Below, piece by piece: positions 52,265 through 62,431 of a stretch of 63,555 nt of DNA. The stretch is from Companilactobacillus tucceti DSM 20183 (GTDB lineage Bacteria > Bacillota > Bacilli > Lactobacillales > Lactobacillaceae), in NCBI RefSeq assembly GCF_001434665.1, contig NZ_AZDG01000013.1, positions 1-63,555 on the forward strand, in the 5' to 3' direction. Each line of letters begins with the position of its first letter. The stretch's first letter is position 1. The notes under the pieces are model-generated. The model was given only the letters and a program-made list of their open reading frames with translations, had not been told where the DNA came from and ran no database searches. Both the position numbers and the translations under genes were made by a program.

Positions 52265-52630
52265 ATGGTCTCAAATGTGATTTTAGATATATTAAAAGAA
52301 AACTCGGATGAATTAAAAATTGATTCATCCAATTTTTTTGCTCAAAACATTCCGCAACAATATGTGGATGTTGAAAACACAGTCGTCCTAGTATCTGAAA
52401 TACATGATATCTTTACAAATCGTGCAAGTGATATCAGTACAGCTAAAGATCAAATGATAGAAATACAAATTTTTTATCGTGGTGATACGGATGACGAAAA
52501 TACACAAAACAAAATTAATCAAATATTGGAAAAACAGTACTTCTACCAAATAGACTCTTATCCAGATATTGATCCGGTGACGGGAGCTTTTAGTAGAACT
52601 ATGAAATACGAACATACGGAGGAAATTTAA
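52265..52630 (+). CDS. Tail terminator or completion protein (DUF806-like)
   Basis: A 121-residue protein located between gp10 and the tail tube, the usual place of DUF806 in phages of lactobacilli. The start at 52,265 follows GGAG by seven bases. It probably caps the tail tube. Confidence 0.75.
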   Translation: MVSNVILDILKENSDELKIDSSNFFAQNIPQQYVDVENTVVLVSEIHDIFTNRASDISTAKDQMIEIQIFYRGDTDDENTQNKINQILEKQYFYQIDSYPDIDPVTGAFSRTMKYEHTEEI

Positions 52631-52631
52631 T

Positions 52632-53285
52632 ATGGCATTATCAGGTTTTGAAAGAGTAAGAATTGGTATTTATAACGCGATTGATGATGAAACAATCAAA
52701 CCAGAAAATATTTTTGATATCGGACCAGATAGCAAAACTTTTGGTTCAACGGTTAGTGCATCTATCACAAACATTGCACCTACTACAACTCCAATCAATG
52801 GATCGGACCAAGTTTGGAAGACTCCAGGAAAAGGTACAGGAAATATCTCAGTTGCCTTTGTAGCAAATACAATGGATAAAATTGTTCGTGCAAAAATTCT
52901 TGGAATGGATACAAAAGATGGATATCAAACAATTTCATCAGACACAGAAGCACCTTATTGTGTATTTGAACTGATTTCACATGATGCACAAAATGAAAAA
53001 GCCAAGGCTAGAATCGCACTTCTCAAAGGAAGATTTAGTTTAGGTAACGTTGATCCAAAGACAAACACAAATACAACTGTTTATTCGCAAGACCATTTAA
53101 CATTTACTGCAGTAGACAGAAACGATGGCAAAACATATGTTGAAGCTATTGAAGATGATGATTTTGATATTGATAAGTATGAAATGGATGTATTTGGCCA
53201 AAAGGTAACTAACCCTGATGGTGGTGCTACAAGTTCACCAAAGACATTACCAAGTACTGATTCAAATACCCCAACAAATAAATAG
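52632..53285 (+). CDS. Major tail (tube) protein
   Basis: A 217-residue protein of the phi13-type major tail family: ALSGFERVRIGIYN at the start, GNISVAFVANTMDKIVRAKI in the core and a Thr/Ser/Pro-rich C-terminus. It polymerises into the tail tube. Confidence 0.9.
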   Translation: MALSGFERVRIGIYNAIDDETIKPENIFDIGPDSKTFGSTVSASITNIAPTTTPINGSDQVWKTPGKGTGNISVAFVANTMDKIVRAKILGMDTKDGYQTISSDTEAPYCVFELISHDAQNEKAKARIALLKGRFSLGNVDPKTNTNTTVYSQDHLTFTAVDRNDGKTYVEAIEDDDFDIDKYEMDVFGQKVTNPDGGATSSPKTLPSTDSNTPTNK

Positions 53286-53338
53286 TGATTAACTAAAAAA
53301 AGACAGAGACGATAGACGTGAGACGATAAGGAGAGAAT

Positions 53339-53728
53339 ATGTCAAAGACACAAGCAACAATTACATTTTTAGGAAAGAAACGCATTATTAAGAAGTCAGT
53401 CAAGAATTTCAGACTAGCATTGGAATTTCAAAAGAAAGACGTACTTACACAAAAACAGTCACATGTAAAAATGAATGAATACAAAGAATTAGCAGATTCA
53501 GATCTTGGCAATGAAGATAACTATTCAGCAATTGTTGATGCGACTGCAAGTCTAACAGATATTTCTATTGATCAAATAAATGCAAGTTTAGAGTTCATTC
53601 AAGAAACTTTGAATTTAAGTGATGCTGAATTCACAAAGTTAGAAGAATTATCAAATGAAGAAGTAGCTTCGACTACTGCTAAGATTTCAAATCTAATTAC
53701 TAATGATGATACAGACCCAAAAAAGTAG
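53339..53728 (+). CDS. Tail assembly chaperone, short form (gpG-like)
   Basis: A 129-residue mostly helical protein directly before the tape measure region. It coats the tape measure during assembly. The stop follows a slippery run (next entry), so a longer form is made by frameshifting. Confidence 0.88.
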   Translation: MSKTQATITFLGKKRIIKKSVKNFRLALEFQKKDVLTQKQSHVKMNEYKELADSDLGNEDNYSAIVDATASLTDISIDQINASLEFIQETLNLSDAEFTKLEELSNEEVASTTAKISNLITNDDTDPKK

Positions 53729-53973
53729 AAGAGTCAGATTATGTGGCTCCTTCAGAGGTTTTAAATGAATTCTTAGATTTTGAACGAGGCTTAATGGAAA
53801 ACATGGGTTGGGATATCGAAACTGTCGAATCCCAGCCTTATTTTTTGCTTGTAGAAGTTATGAGTGAAAAAAGAAAAAATGAAAATCCAAATAATGACGT
53901 TGGACAAATGAATTTAGGCGATTTCATTCGAACGGGTGGGATTGCATCAATTTTTCAGAAGGGAGGAAAATAA
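53719..53973 (+). CDS. Tail assembly chaperone extension (gpT-like), by -1 frameshift
   Basis: A AAA AAG at 53,719-53,725 is a classic slippery heptamer right before the short-form stop. A -1 shift continues as VEESDYVAPSEVLNEFLDFE to 53,973, giving a 211-residue fusion. No ribosome site precedes the second frame, which begins at best with a GTG. The lambda G/GT system uses the same logic. The tape measure gene follows immediately. Confidence 0.85.
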   Translation, partial: KKVEESDYVAPSEVLNEFLDFERGLMENMGWDIETVESQPYFLLVEVMSEKRKNENPNNDVGQMNLGDFIRTGGIASIFQKGGK

Positions 53974-56900
53974 ATGGCAAAAGATATGCAATTAAACACT
54001 GGTATTCATATTGATACCATTCAGTCAGAAGGCTCAATCAAGTCATTGAAAAACCAAGTCCGTGCTCTCACTTCAGAGTGGAAAGCAAATGAAGCGGTCT
54101 TGAGAGCCAATGGCGACTACCAAAATGCATATAAGTCAAAGGTTGACGGGCTTAATCGTTCCATTGAAGGCCAGAAGAATTATATCAATAGACTTAAAGA
54201 TGAAATGAAGCTTTTGGACACCTCCACATCTGAAGGGTCTAAAAAGTATTCCGATTTGGCCAGTAAAATTAACAATGCGACTCGACAAATGAGCAACATG
54301 TCTCAGCAACAAGAACGCGCTAAGAACGTTTTAGACTTATACAATCAAGGAATAATGAAACAAAAAGATGCTCTTGAACGTACTAAATCTGTCACTGATA
54401 GTCTAATCGAAAAGTACAAAGCTGAAGGCCAAAGTATCAAAGCCAATTCAACTGAAAGAGAAGCTCTCAAGAAACGAATTACTGAATTAAATTCGTTATA
54501 TGAAAAAGAATCCAAACAACTTCAAAACGTTAAGAAGTATAGTGGATCAACGTCAAAAGAATTTTCACAGCAACAGACTCGTGTCAATGAGCTTAGTACT
54601 GAAATAGGCAGGAGTAATTCAAGATATCGTGAGTTAGGCACTCAATTGGGAATTGCTGGCACACACTTTGTTGGTTTCAGAGAGAATGTTGGTAAAAGTA
54701 AGCAAGTTCTATCAATGACTCGGGACTCCATTAAAAAAACAGCTTCTCATTTGAAGAATCTTGCCTTAACTGCAACACTTGCGGGTACGGCTTTGGGTGC
54801 CGCATTAGCAAGCGGAGCACGAAACGCTACTGAACTACAAAATACCACTAAGGTTACTAGCAATTTACTTGTAACTGGTGGAGAAAAAGTTAGTGAAGTT
54901 ACAAGAAACGTTGCTGAGATGCAAAAAGATGGTCAGCAATATGCGCTGAAATACGGTAAATCTCAAAATGAAATTGCTTTAGGATATCAAGATCTTGTAA
55001 AACGTGGTTATGACTCAAAACAAGCACTAGGAGCAATGCGCTCTGAACTACAAGCTTCTGTTGCATCCGGTGATGATTTTGCTGACGTTGTAAAAGTATC
55101 TTCGCAAACTTTAGAAGCATTTGGTATGAGAACTGGTTCCACAAAAGGGATGATTAAGAATACCAAGACAGCGGTTAATGATCTTGCATATGCCGCTGAT
55201 ATGACAGCTACCAATTTCTCTGATTTAGGAATTGGAATGTCTTATGTGGGATCAACAGCTCATCAAGCAGGATTTAGTTTAAGTGAAACTTCTAGTGCGA
55301 TGGGTATCTTAAGTAATAATGGTCTTGAAGCAGATAAGGCCGGTACCGGATTAAGAAAAGCAATTAATAGTCTTATTTCTCCAACTAAGGGTGCTTCTGA
55401 TGCTTTAGGTCAGATGGGATTGAGTACCAAGGATTTCGTTGGACAAGATGGAAAGCTCAAGTCAATGACTGACATTTTCGGTCTGCTCAATGAACATACA
55501 CGAGGAATGAGTAAACAAAGTAAAGTTGATTTATTTCACAGTATTTTTGGTACAACAGGACAACAAGCTGGATTGATTTTAGCTGATAATGCCAAGCAGC
55601 TAGGTGAGTTGAATAAAAAAGTCGAAGAGTCATCAAAAAATAACTATGTAGCTAAGTTGGCTGAAAAGAATAGTAAGACTGGTAAAGTCGCATTAGATAG
55701 ATTAAAGCAAGCATTTGATTCTATTACTATGACAATCGCCTCTAACGCTCTTCCTGCGATCACTCAAATTGGCGATAAACTCGCTAAAGGTGCTGGTTCA
55801 AAAGAATTTGAAAAAGATATTCAAGGAATTGGAAAAACTGTCGGTCATTTGACTGATAATGTTGCAGCCTTTTTCGGTTATTTAGGTCAACATCATGAAG
55901 ATGTTCAAGGAATCGTAACTAGTACAGGGAAAATCGTTGGATATTTGGCTAAAGGTGCTTGGAATACTTTTGCTGGAACATTAAAAGTAATTGGTGGTGC
56001 TTTTGGCCTTGTCTCTTCTAATGGGGAAAAAGCCAAAGATCCTTTACATGTTATGAATGAATTTGTTACTAATCTGGCAAAGCATAAGAATGCTGTTGAG
56101 GTAATTGGCGGGTCGATTGCAGCTATATGGGCCGTAAATAAAATGTCCAACTTTGCATTAAAACTAAACGAAATAACTGGATTGTTCAGTAAACTGTCTG
56201 GATCTTTGAAAAAAAATGACTTACCAATTGAAGCAAGCAATTTAGCGGATAATACCGCAACAAGTTTCAACAACAAACTTTCTACAAAACTTTCTTCAAG
56301 TCAAATGGGTTCTAATATCATGGCTATGGGAAAATCTACTATGGGTAAGTTTGCTTTAGGTATGAGCGCCGTGGAAGTAGGATTTGATGTTGTTAAAGCA
56401 ATAAATACCAAGAATCCTAAGGAACGCATTCAATCAACCGGTGGTGCAATTGGTACAGCCCTTGGAACCGGGATAGGAGCTGTTCTGGGTGGACCTGTAG
56501 GAGCAATGATTGGTTCACAACTTGGAGACCAGATTGGTAAGTTTGCAGCACCTAGCATTAATAATTTGCTTAAAAATGGAACCTTTTACGACAGTAAATC
56601 CTTAAAATACATGAAACAGAAACGTGAGAACGCCAAAGAAAACATGGACAACACCAATAAAAAAGCGGACTTTGGTAATTTACTTGAAAATCACTTTGAT
56701 CAAAAGAAGGCAGATGCAGACGCTGCCAAGAATTTTGAGAAGCAAAAAGCAATTTTTGATAAATGGGATAAGAAGATTAAGGATTATAAGCGTGAAAAAT
56801 CTAAATCTTCCAAAATTTCTACAAAAGATGCTATTCAAAAAGTTGCAACCACACATGTATCTAAAAAAGATATTAAGAATGTTAAAGATATGGTTCCTGC

Positions 56901-58989
56901 TATCAAGAAATATGAGACGGCATTAAGTGGTCTCAAGAAATTCTTGAAGAAAAATAACCCCAACAAAGAGTTGACGGCTATTAGCAAGAACATTAAAGGG
57001 TCGACGAAAAATTGGGATAAGTTAGCTAAACCAATCAACAAGATTGGCAAAGCATTCAAGACGCTCGCTTCATTTAGTAAGTCAATGAACAAAAAAGATG
57101 CCTTTGCTGCTCTTAATAAGGATTTACCAAAACTTGAAAGTACAGTTAAGAAAAGTAAATTAGATGATTACTTGAATAAAATGAGTAAGAATCTCAAGAA
57201 AAATAAATTAGCTGAGCAGATTAAGGATTTGGACAAGAGTATCAAGAAGAGTACTCCAAATTGGACTAAATTCGAAAAACCAATTAATAAGGTTGGTAAA
57301 GCATTCGACACTCTCAATAAATTTCTTAAAAGCTATGGTAAATCAAATCCCTTTGGAAAATTAGAAAAGGATTTTACTTCATTAACAAAAACTCTTAATA
57401 AAACAAATATTGGAACTGTACTAAAGAAGCAAATTGATACAGCAAACAAGGCCACCAAGAGCAACACATTTGCTTCTAATTTCAACAAGTCAACTAAGAG
57501 TATTGAGAAGAGTCTTAAATCTTTTGATAGAACATTCCAAAAGAGTTGGAATAATGTTTGGAAGAATGCAAATAGTAATTTAAAGAATCATATGTCTACT
57601 ATTGTTAAAACGTTTAACAGTGATACAAACAAATTGAAGTCAAGAGAGAAGAACTTTACAAATTCGTTTATGAGCGAGTGGAAGAGTTGGTTGAATAAAG
57701 TCGTTAATTCATTTAAGGGTGGATTTAATCAGCTACCTGGTATTGCTTCAAAACAAATGTCTAAAGTCATTGATCAAATTAACAAGGGTATTGGTGGAGT
57801 CAATACTGTAATTAAGGACTTCGGTGGAAAATCATTGTCATTGGCAAAATATGCAACAGGTACTTCAGGAACTCCTGGTGGACTTGCTGTTGTTGGTGAA
57901 GAAGGATTTGAATTAGCGCACGACAAAGAACACGGTATTTATCCTGTTGGGTTAGGTGGAGAAGAAGTAAGATATTTGAGTCCTGATACTTCAATCATGC
58001 CACATGGTATGTCTCAGCAATTTCTTAACATGGTTGATTTACTTCCACATCATGCCAATGGTAAAGGTGATGCAACCGGGGATATGATGTCGTACCTATT
58101 GGATCATTTAGATGAAATCAAAAAGGATCCAATGCCACTACTAAAGAAGAGCTTCTTTGATAAAGCTAAGTTCTCAGGAAGTCAATTTAATGTAAACTTC
58201 GGTAATGCGTTATCAAATGGATTCCTGAAATCAATTTCTGGACCTTTTAAAAAGCAACTAGAGAACCTAGATTTCTCAATGGGTGGTAATTATGATCCTA
58301 AAATGATTATGGCGGCAGCAGCAATGATGAAAGTTAGCCCGAGTGCTTCGTTCATTAAGATGTTGCAAGCAGTTATCCAGTCAGAGTCTGGTGGTCGTAA
58401 TATCGTTCAACAAATTCATGATGTTAACTCTGGAGGTAATGAAGCCCGCGGTATTTTGCAATATACTCCACCAACATTCGGTTATTACGCCATGCCTGGA
58501 CACAAAAACATTATGAATCCATTTGATCAATTATTGGCATTCTTTAATAACAGTGATTGGCAGAGTTCTATTGGACCTACTAGTATTTGGGGTGTATCTA
58601 AAATTGATTGGTTGCATTCTGGACCTCAAGGTCACAGGCGTATGGCAAATGGTGGTTTCGTTTCCTCAGAAACCAAAGCAATCGTTGGCGAGGCTGGGCC
58701 TGAAGTAGTTATCCCACTGAATAGAAAGCAAAGAGCTTTAGATTTAATGGTTAAAGCAAATCAATATATGAATGGAGGTCAGTCAACACCCAACACTGAA
58801 AATCAAAACAATGAGTTAAATGACACGATGCAGTCCCAATTAATGGCTACACAAGAACAGAATTCATTATTGAAAAACATTCTTTCTGCAATCGGTTCTA
58901 GCAATGGTAACGGTGGTTCAGGAATGGACAGCTTTTTACAACAAATGGCAGGTTCAAAAAGAATGCATGACTTTCAGGCGGGCTATTAA
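53974..58989 (+). CDS. Tape measure protein with C-terminal lytic transglycosylase domain
   Basis: A 1671-residue protein that sets tail length. Residues 1-240 are coiled coil. Hydrophobic or Gly-rich stretches lie near 262-282, 715-730 and 825-860. Two Lys-rich tandem repeats of about 86 residues begin near 994 and 1079 (WDKLAKPINKIGKAF and WTKFEKPINKVGKAF). GGLAVVGEEGFEL near 1308 and VGEAGPEVVIPL near 1572 are typical. An SLT-like domain (QAVIQSESGG, NEARGILQYTPPTFG) near 1466-1540 would open peptidoglycan on entry. Confidence 0.93.
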   Translation: MAKDMQLNTGIHIDTIQSEGSIKSLKNQVRALTSEWKANEAVLRANGDYQNAYKSKVDGLNRSIEGQKNYINRLKDEMKLLDTSTSEGSKKYSDLASKINNATRQMSNMSQQQERAKNVLDLYNQGIMKQKDALERTKSVTDSLIEKYKAEGQSIKANSTEREALKKRITELNSLYEKESKQLQNVKKYSGSTSKEFSQQQTRVNELSTEIGRSNSRYRELGTQLGIAGTHFVGFRENVGKSKQVLSMTRDSIKKTASHLKNLALTATLAGTALGAALASGARNATELQNTTKVTSNLLVTGGEKVSEVTRNVAEMQKDGQQYALKYGKSQNEIALGYQDLVKRGYDSKQALGAMRSELQASVASGDDFADVVKVSSQTLEAFGMRTGSTKGMIKNTKTAVNDLAYAADMTATNFSDLGIGMSYVGSTAHQAGFSLSETSSAMGILSNNGLEADKAGTGLRKAINSLISPTKGASDALGQMGLSTKDFVGQDGKLKSMTDIFGLLNEHTRGMSKQSKVDLFHSIFGTTGQQAGLILADNAKQLGELNKKVEESSKNNYVAKLAEKNSKTGKVALDRLKQAFDSITMTIASNALPAITQIGDKLAKGAGSKEFEKDIQGIGKTVGHLTDNVAAFFGYLGQHHEDVQGIVTSTGKIVGYLAKGAWNTFAGTLKVIGGAFGLVSSNGEKAKDPLHVMNEFVTNLAKHKNAVEVIGGSIAAIWAVNKMSNFALKLNEITGLFSKLSGSLKKNDLPIEASNLADNTATSFNNKLSTKLSSSQMGSNIMAMGKSTMGKFALGMSAVEVGFDVVKAINTKNPKERIQSTGGAIGTALGTGIGAVLGGPVGAMIGSQLGDQIGKFAAPSINNLLKNGTFYDSKSLKYMKQKRENAKENMDNTNKKADFGNLLENHFDQKKADADAAKNFEKQKAIFDKWDKKIKDYKREKSKSSKISTKDAIQKVATTHVSKKDIKNVKDMVPAIKKYETALSGLKKFLKKNNPNKELTAISKNIKGSTKNWDKLAKPINKIGKAFKTLASFSKSMNKKDAFAALNKDLPKLESTVKKSKLDDYLNKMSKNLKKNKLAEQIKDLDKSIKKSTPNWTKFEKPINKVGKAFDTLNKFLKSYGKSNPFGKLEKDFTSLTKTLNKTNIGTVLKKQIDTANKATKSNTFASNFNKSTKSIEKSLKSFDRTFQKSWNNVWKNANSNLKNHMSTIVKTFNSDTNKLKSREKNFTNSFMSEWKSWLNKVVNSFKGGFNQLPGIASKQMSKVIDQINKGIGGVNTVIKDFGGKSLSLAKYATGTSGTPGGLAVVGEEGFELAHDKEHGIYPVGLGGEEVRYLSPDTSIMPHGMSQQFLNMVDLLPHHANGKGDATGDMMSYLLDHLDEIKKDPMPLLKKSFFDKAKFSGSQFNVNFGNALSNGFLKSISGPFKKQLENLDFSMGGNYDPKMIMAAAAMMKVSPSASFIKMLQAVIQSESGGRNIVQQIHDVNSGGNEARGILQYTPPTFGYYAMPGHKNIMNPFDQLLAFFNNSDWQSSIGPTSIWGVSKIDWLHSGPQGHRRMANGGFVSSETKAIVGEAGPEVVIPLNRKQRALDLMVKANQYMNGGQSTPNTENQNNELNDTMQSQLMATQEQNSLLKNILSAIGSSNGNGGSGMDSFLQQMAGSKRMHDFQAGY

Positions 58990-58991
58990 TT

Positions 58992-59831
58992 ATGCAAGTA
59001 TCTAATATGCAGACATTATACATAAAAAAACAAGGCGAACCGGAGATAGCTATTACTGCTAATCATCAGTTTGCCTTTTTAAATCTGGTTAATGGCACTC
59101 CTAAGCCCAAGATGAATACATATACTCCAACAGGTATTGATGGTCAGATACAACAAGGTGCCATTACTTACGATGCCACAACTGTTCAAGCTGATTTTTT
59201 AATAAATGCTCGAAATGCATATGAACTCGATCTTTTAGAACATAAAATTTATGATCTATTTTCAAGCCGTACAGTAATGAGATTACGTAGTTCGGTAAGT
59301 CCTGCTTTGGTGGTTTATTGCTATCCACAACCGTTTACGATGACTAGAGTGGACTATGCAGAAAAAAGTTTTTCAGTCACATTTAATAATTTGTCAGGTT
59401 TTAGACAATCAATTGTTAATTCAGATGAGATATTTAAATTCAATGGAAATTACCAAATAGGGTTAAATCTTCCAAGAGACAAAGATTACTCATATCATTT
59501 TAAATCTAATGATTTTAATGTTTACAACCCAAGCGATGTTGATATTCAACCATTAGAACAACGACATGATTTAGTGATTAAAATTACCGGTACAGGAAAT
59601 AATATGGTTTTAACCAATACTACTTCGAATGAAACTTTTACTTATAAGAAAGGATTAACGGAGGGCCAAACGCTGACTATTAATGGTATCAATCCATTTT
59701 TAGATGATACTTCTTGTGGCATTGACACTGACCACGGAACAATCAGTCTGGTCAAGGGAAATAATCATTTCACTGTATCTGGGTTAGACAATCCAGATAT
59801 AACATTTAGTTTTCCGTTTTTATATTTCTAA
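58992..59831 (+). CDS. Distal tail protein (Dit)
   Basis: A 279-residue Sipho_tail protein: an N-terminal ring domain (TPTGIDGQIQQGAITYDATT) and a C-terminal galectin-like beta domain. It forms the hub between tail tube and baseplate. It starts two bases after the tape measure gene and abuts the Tal gene. Confidence 0.9.
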   Translation: MQVSNMQTLYIKKQGEPEIAITANHQFAFLNLVNGTPKPKMNTYTPTGIDGQIQQGAITYDATTVQADFLINARNAYELDLLEHKIYDLFSSRTVMRLRSSVSPALVVYCYPQPFTMTRVDYAEKSFSVTFNNLSGFRQSIVNSDEIFKFNGNYQIGLNLPRDKDYSYHFKSNDFNVYNPSDVDIQPLEQRHDLVIKITGTGNNMVLTNTTSNETFTYKKGLTEGQTLTINGINPFLDDTSCGIDTDHGTISLVKGNNHFTVSGLDNPDITFSFPFLYF

Positions 59832-61039
59832 TGACTGAAAAAATAATAGTTAAAGAACGTACCGGTAAGTATGAAGAATTACTGAATAATTGTATCGAAC
59901 CTGAAACTTTTATCATTGATTGGGAAAAAAATAGCAACTATGAATTGTCATTTACAGCTTTTGATGATCATTCGCTAGCTTTTAACCTACTTACTAACGA
60001 GAATCATATAATCGCAGATGGTCAAGAATTCGTGATTAAAACATCTGAACCAACACTATCAGGTTCAACACATACTATAGATGTTAAAGCTACACATATT
60101 GGTTATGAATGCACCTATGTTCGAACCAATGAAAGCATGGACGGTTCATTTGGATTTACACCTAAAGGATTATTTGATTATGTCACTAAGAATGGTCAAA
60201 AGACCGGTGGATTCACCTATGAAATTCATGGAGATTTTCAGCCAGTTCAATTTGACAATATGGGTAAATGTTCCTTAAAAGATGTGCTGAGTAAAATTAC
60301 TGATTCATGGAAAGGGTCGGTTTATACATTTGATAATCGGCATATTGATATATGGTCTGAATCTGAATTTAAAAAGGATAACGGTAGAGTAATTCATTAC
60401 TATCACGATACATCAGATGTTAAATTATCTGCGGATACTACGGAGTTACAAAACATTGCAATGGTATATCCAAGTCAAAAAGAAGCCACTAAAACTGACA
60501 CTTCAGATAATAGTTCGGATGACTCAACAACTAAATCTGATGACACAAAGAAAAACGATTCTGATACTACAGAAAGTAAACCAGAGTATATTTTCCCACC
60601 ATTTGAAGTGCGAGATGAGGATTCTATTGCTCGTTTCGGAGAAAAAGCTGGAGAAGATATCAATGATGACAAATCACAGAACGCTGATGATGCTAAGAAA
60701 TCAGCATTATCGCAGATGAAATCTGAACCAGCGATCACATTAACTTCTACCTATTATGGAGACGATGATTTTTTTAAAGGTGAAAGTGTTCTGTTAAAAG
60801 TTCAACCTTTGAACTTAGATACTAATGTTACAGTTGTGGGAATAAAAAAGGCCTTACTCAACTTTGAGCAGGTCAAGCAAATTACTTTTAACAATACGGT
60901 TCAGACTTACTTTGATCTTGAAAATAGTACCAAAAACACAATTACTAATTTAATTGATTCTAAGATTAGTAACATTACGAATAATTCAAATGGAAATAAT
61001 CAAAGTAATAAGTTATGGGAAGTAGGTGAGGTAAAATGA
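59831..61039 (+). CDS. Tail-associated (Tal-like) baseplate hub protein
   Basis: A 402-residue protein of the Prophage_tail (PF06605) type, with the gp27-like hub in residues 1-200 and 250-380. An acidic Ser/Thr/Asp/Lys-rich insert (about 212-250) is probably disordered. Unlike many Tal proteins it has no peptidase domain; wall cutting may be left to the tape measure. Confidence 0.88.
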   Translation: MTEKIIVKERTGKYEELLNNCIEPETFIIDWEKNSNYELSFTAFDDHSLAFNLLTNENHIIADGQEFVIKTSEPTLSGSTHTIDVKATHIGYECTYVRTNESMDGSFGFTPKGLFDYVTKNGQKTGGFTYEIHGDFQPVQFDNMGKCSLKDVLSKITDSWKGSVYTFDNRHIDIWSESEFKKDNGRVIHYYHDTSDVKLSADTTELQNIAMVYPSQKEATKTDTSDNSSDDSTTKSDDTKKNDSDTTESKPEYIFPPFEVRDEDSIARFGEKAGEDINDDKSQNADDAKKSALSQMKSEPAITLTSTYYGDDDFFKGESVLLKVQPLNLDTNVTVVGIKKALLNFEQVKQITFNNTVQTYFDLENSTKNTITNLIDSKISNITNNSNGNNQSNKLWEVGEVK

Positions 61040-61989
61040 CAAAAATAATGCAGCTCTCTGATTTCGAAGGAAATCGAGCCTATGCAAAAACTCACGCTGA
61101 TGATGACTCTGTTGAAGGATTGACAGAGTTTATAAATAGTCTGATTAAAAACACTAGTAATAATGTCGATCTCACTGATTATTTTACTAAGGAAGAGATT
61201 AAACAATTGCTTTCCGATTCAATCAAGGATTCCTTAAAAGATTATTATACGAAGGAGGAAGTTATGGCTTTAATAGATAACGGTAGTAGCGTCGACCTGA
61301 CGGATTACTACGACAAAGAGCAAGTTGATGAATTGATTGCCAAAATCCCTAAAGTTGACCTTTCGGCATATTACACGAAGACTGACGTTGATAAACTCAT
61401 TGAGTCAATTTCAAAAGTTGATTTTAGTGACTATCCAACCAAGAAAGATATGACAACGGCAATCACCCAAGCCATTTCTAATGTAAAGCCTGATTTAACC
61501 AGTTACTACACCAAAGATGAGACAGATAAAAAGATTTCAGGGATGGGCATTCCTGATGTTTCCCAGTTTATGAAACGCGATGATGTTATTGACGCAATTA
61601 ACAACGCCATAGATAAAAAGATTTCAGACTATTCAACAACCAAAGAAATGAATACGGCAATCGAAAATGCAACAACACACACCGACGTTTATACGTTCAA
61701 CCCTAAATCCCCGTTTAGCGGACATGGTTCTCTTATCCGTCAAGGCAAAGTTGTAACTTTTCAGTTCACAGGTCAAACCTCTGACACAGACAAAGGGATG
61801 GATATGGGGCCTTTGCCAGCATGGGCTCGTCCATTTGAAAAGGTATCATTCCCAGTTCAAGAAATGGATAATGCTTATCTCCACGAAATGGTAGGAATAG
61901 GTACGATTGGTACAGACGGAGTAGTATGGGCTGCTACTAATAACACGAGTGGATTTATCAATTTCACCATTTCGTATATTGGTTCATAG
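61036..61989 (+). CDS. Fibre-like baseplate protein with YYTK repeats
   Basis: A 317-residue protein overlapping the Tal gene (ATGA). Residues about 45-225 hold eight repeats of roughly 20-25 residues with the core (D/A)YYTKxEVDxLI, which form trimeric helical stalks in tail fibres. The last 95 residues form a compact head (VYTFNPKSPFSGHGSLIRQG) that may bind host saccharide. Confidence 0.8.
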   Translation: MTKIMQLSDFEGNRAYAKTHADDDSVEGLTEFINSLIKNTSNNVDLTDYFTKEEIKQLLSDSIKDSLKDYYTKEEVMALIDNGSSVDLTDYYDKEQVDELIAKIPKVDLSAYYTKTDVDKLIESISKVDFSDYPTKKDMTTAITQAISNVKPDLTSYYTKDETDKKISGMGIPDVSQFMKRDDVIDAINNAIDKKISDYSTTKEMNTAIENATTHTDVYTFNPKSPFSGHGSLIRQGKVVTFQFTGQTSDTDKGMDMGPLPAWARPFEKVSFPVQEMDNAYLHEMVGIGTIGTDGVVWAATNNTSGFINFTISYIGS

Positions 61990-61999
61990 GAGATCCTTT

Positions 62000-62431
62000 A
62001 TGAAAACAATTCAAACTGGCACAAAATACATTGATTTCTTAAAAACGAATGATGACAATTTTAGCGAGATCTTCAATCGAATCAGTGAAGTATATAAGCT
62101 ATTACAAAGCTTATATATGACTGATAGAAGTTATACTCTTGGATTTAAAAAGCTCTTTGGAAGTAAAGATGACGTCGAACTGTACTGCATTACATATGAT
62201 GATTATCAATTATTAAATGAAGTGTTGAATAATACAGTAGACATGCTAAATGAAGCTGGAATTGTGAATCTTGTAATACATGATGAGTTCAAACATATTT
62301 ATCTAGAAATACCTAAGCAATTAGAGTTAAACGAAACATATATAGAAATATTTAATAAGGACTGGCAAGCCGTTGATGATTTTATTAACGAACTTGATAC
62401 CAGTCTTTTTATTTACAAGGAGGAAAAATAA
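62000..62431 (+). CDS. Tail-region protein, unknown
   Basis: A 143-residue protein with predicted mixed helix and strand. The start at 62,000 follows TAGGAGATC; an earlier start would lie inside the preceding gene. Located among baseplate genes and probably structural. Not recognised. Confidence 0.65.
   Translation: MKTIQTGTKYIDFLKTNDDNFSEIFNRISEVYKLLQSLYMTDRSYTLGFKKLFGSKDDVELYCITYDDYQLLNEVLNNTVDMLNEAGIVNLVIHDEFKHIYLEIPKQLELNETYIEIFNKDWQAVDDFINELDTSLFIYKEEK

Noticed and set aside
53743-53973. Independent gene starting with GTG for the second tail chaperone
   Set aside because: No ribosome site, while a slippery heptamer joins it to the upstream frame.
56905-57420. Lys-rich repeats in the tape measure gene as a nucleic-acid repeat element
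   Set aside because: They repeat at protein level with about 86-residue period and belong to the tape measure protein.
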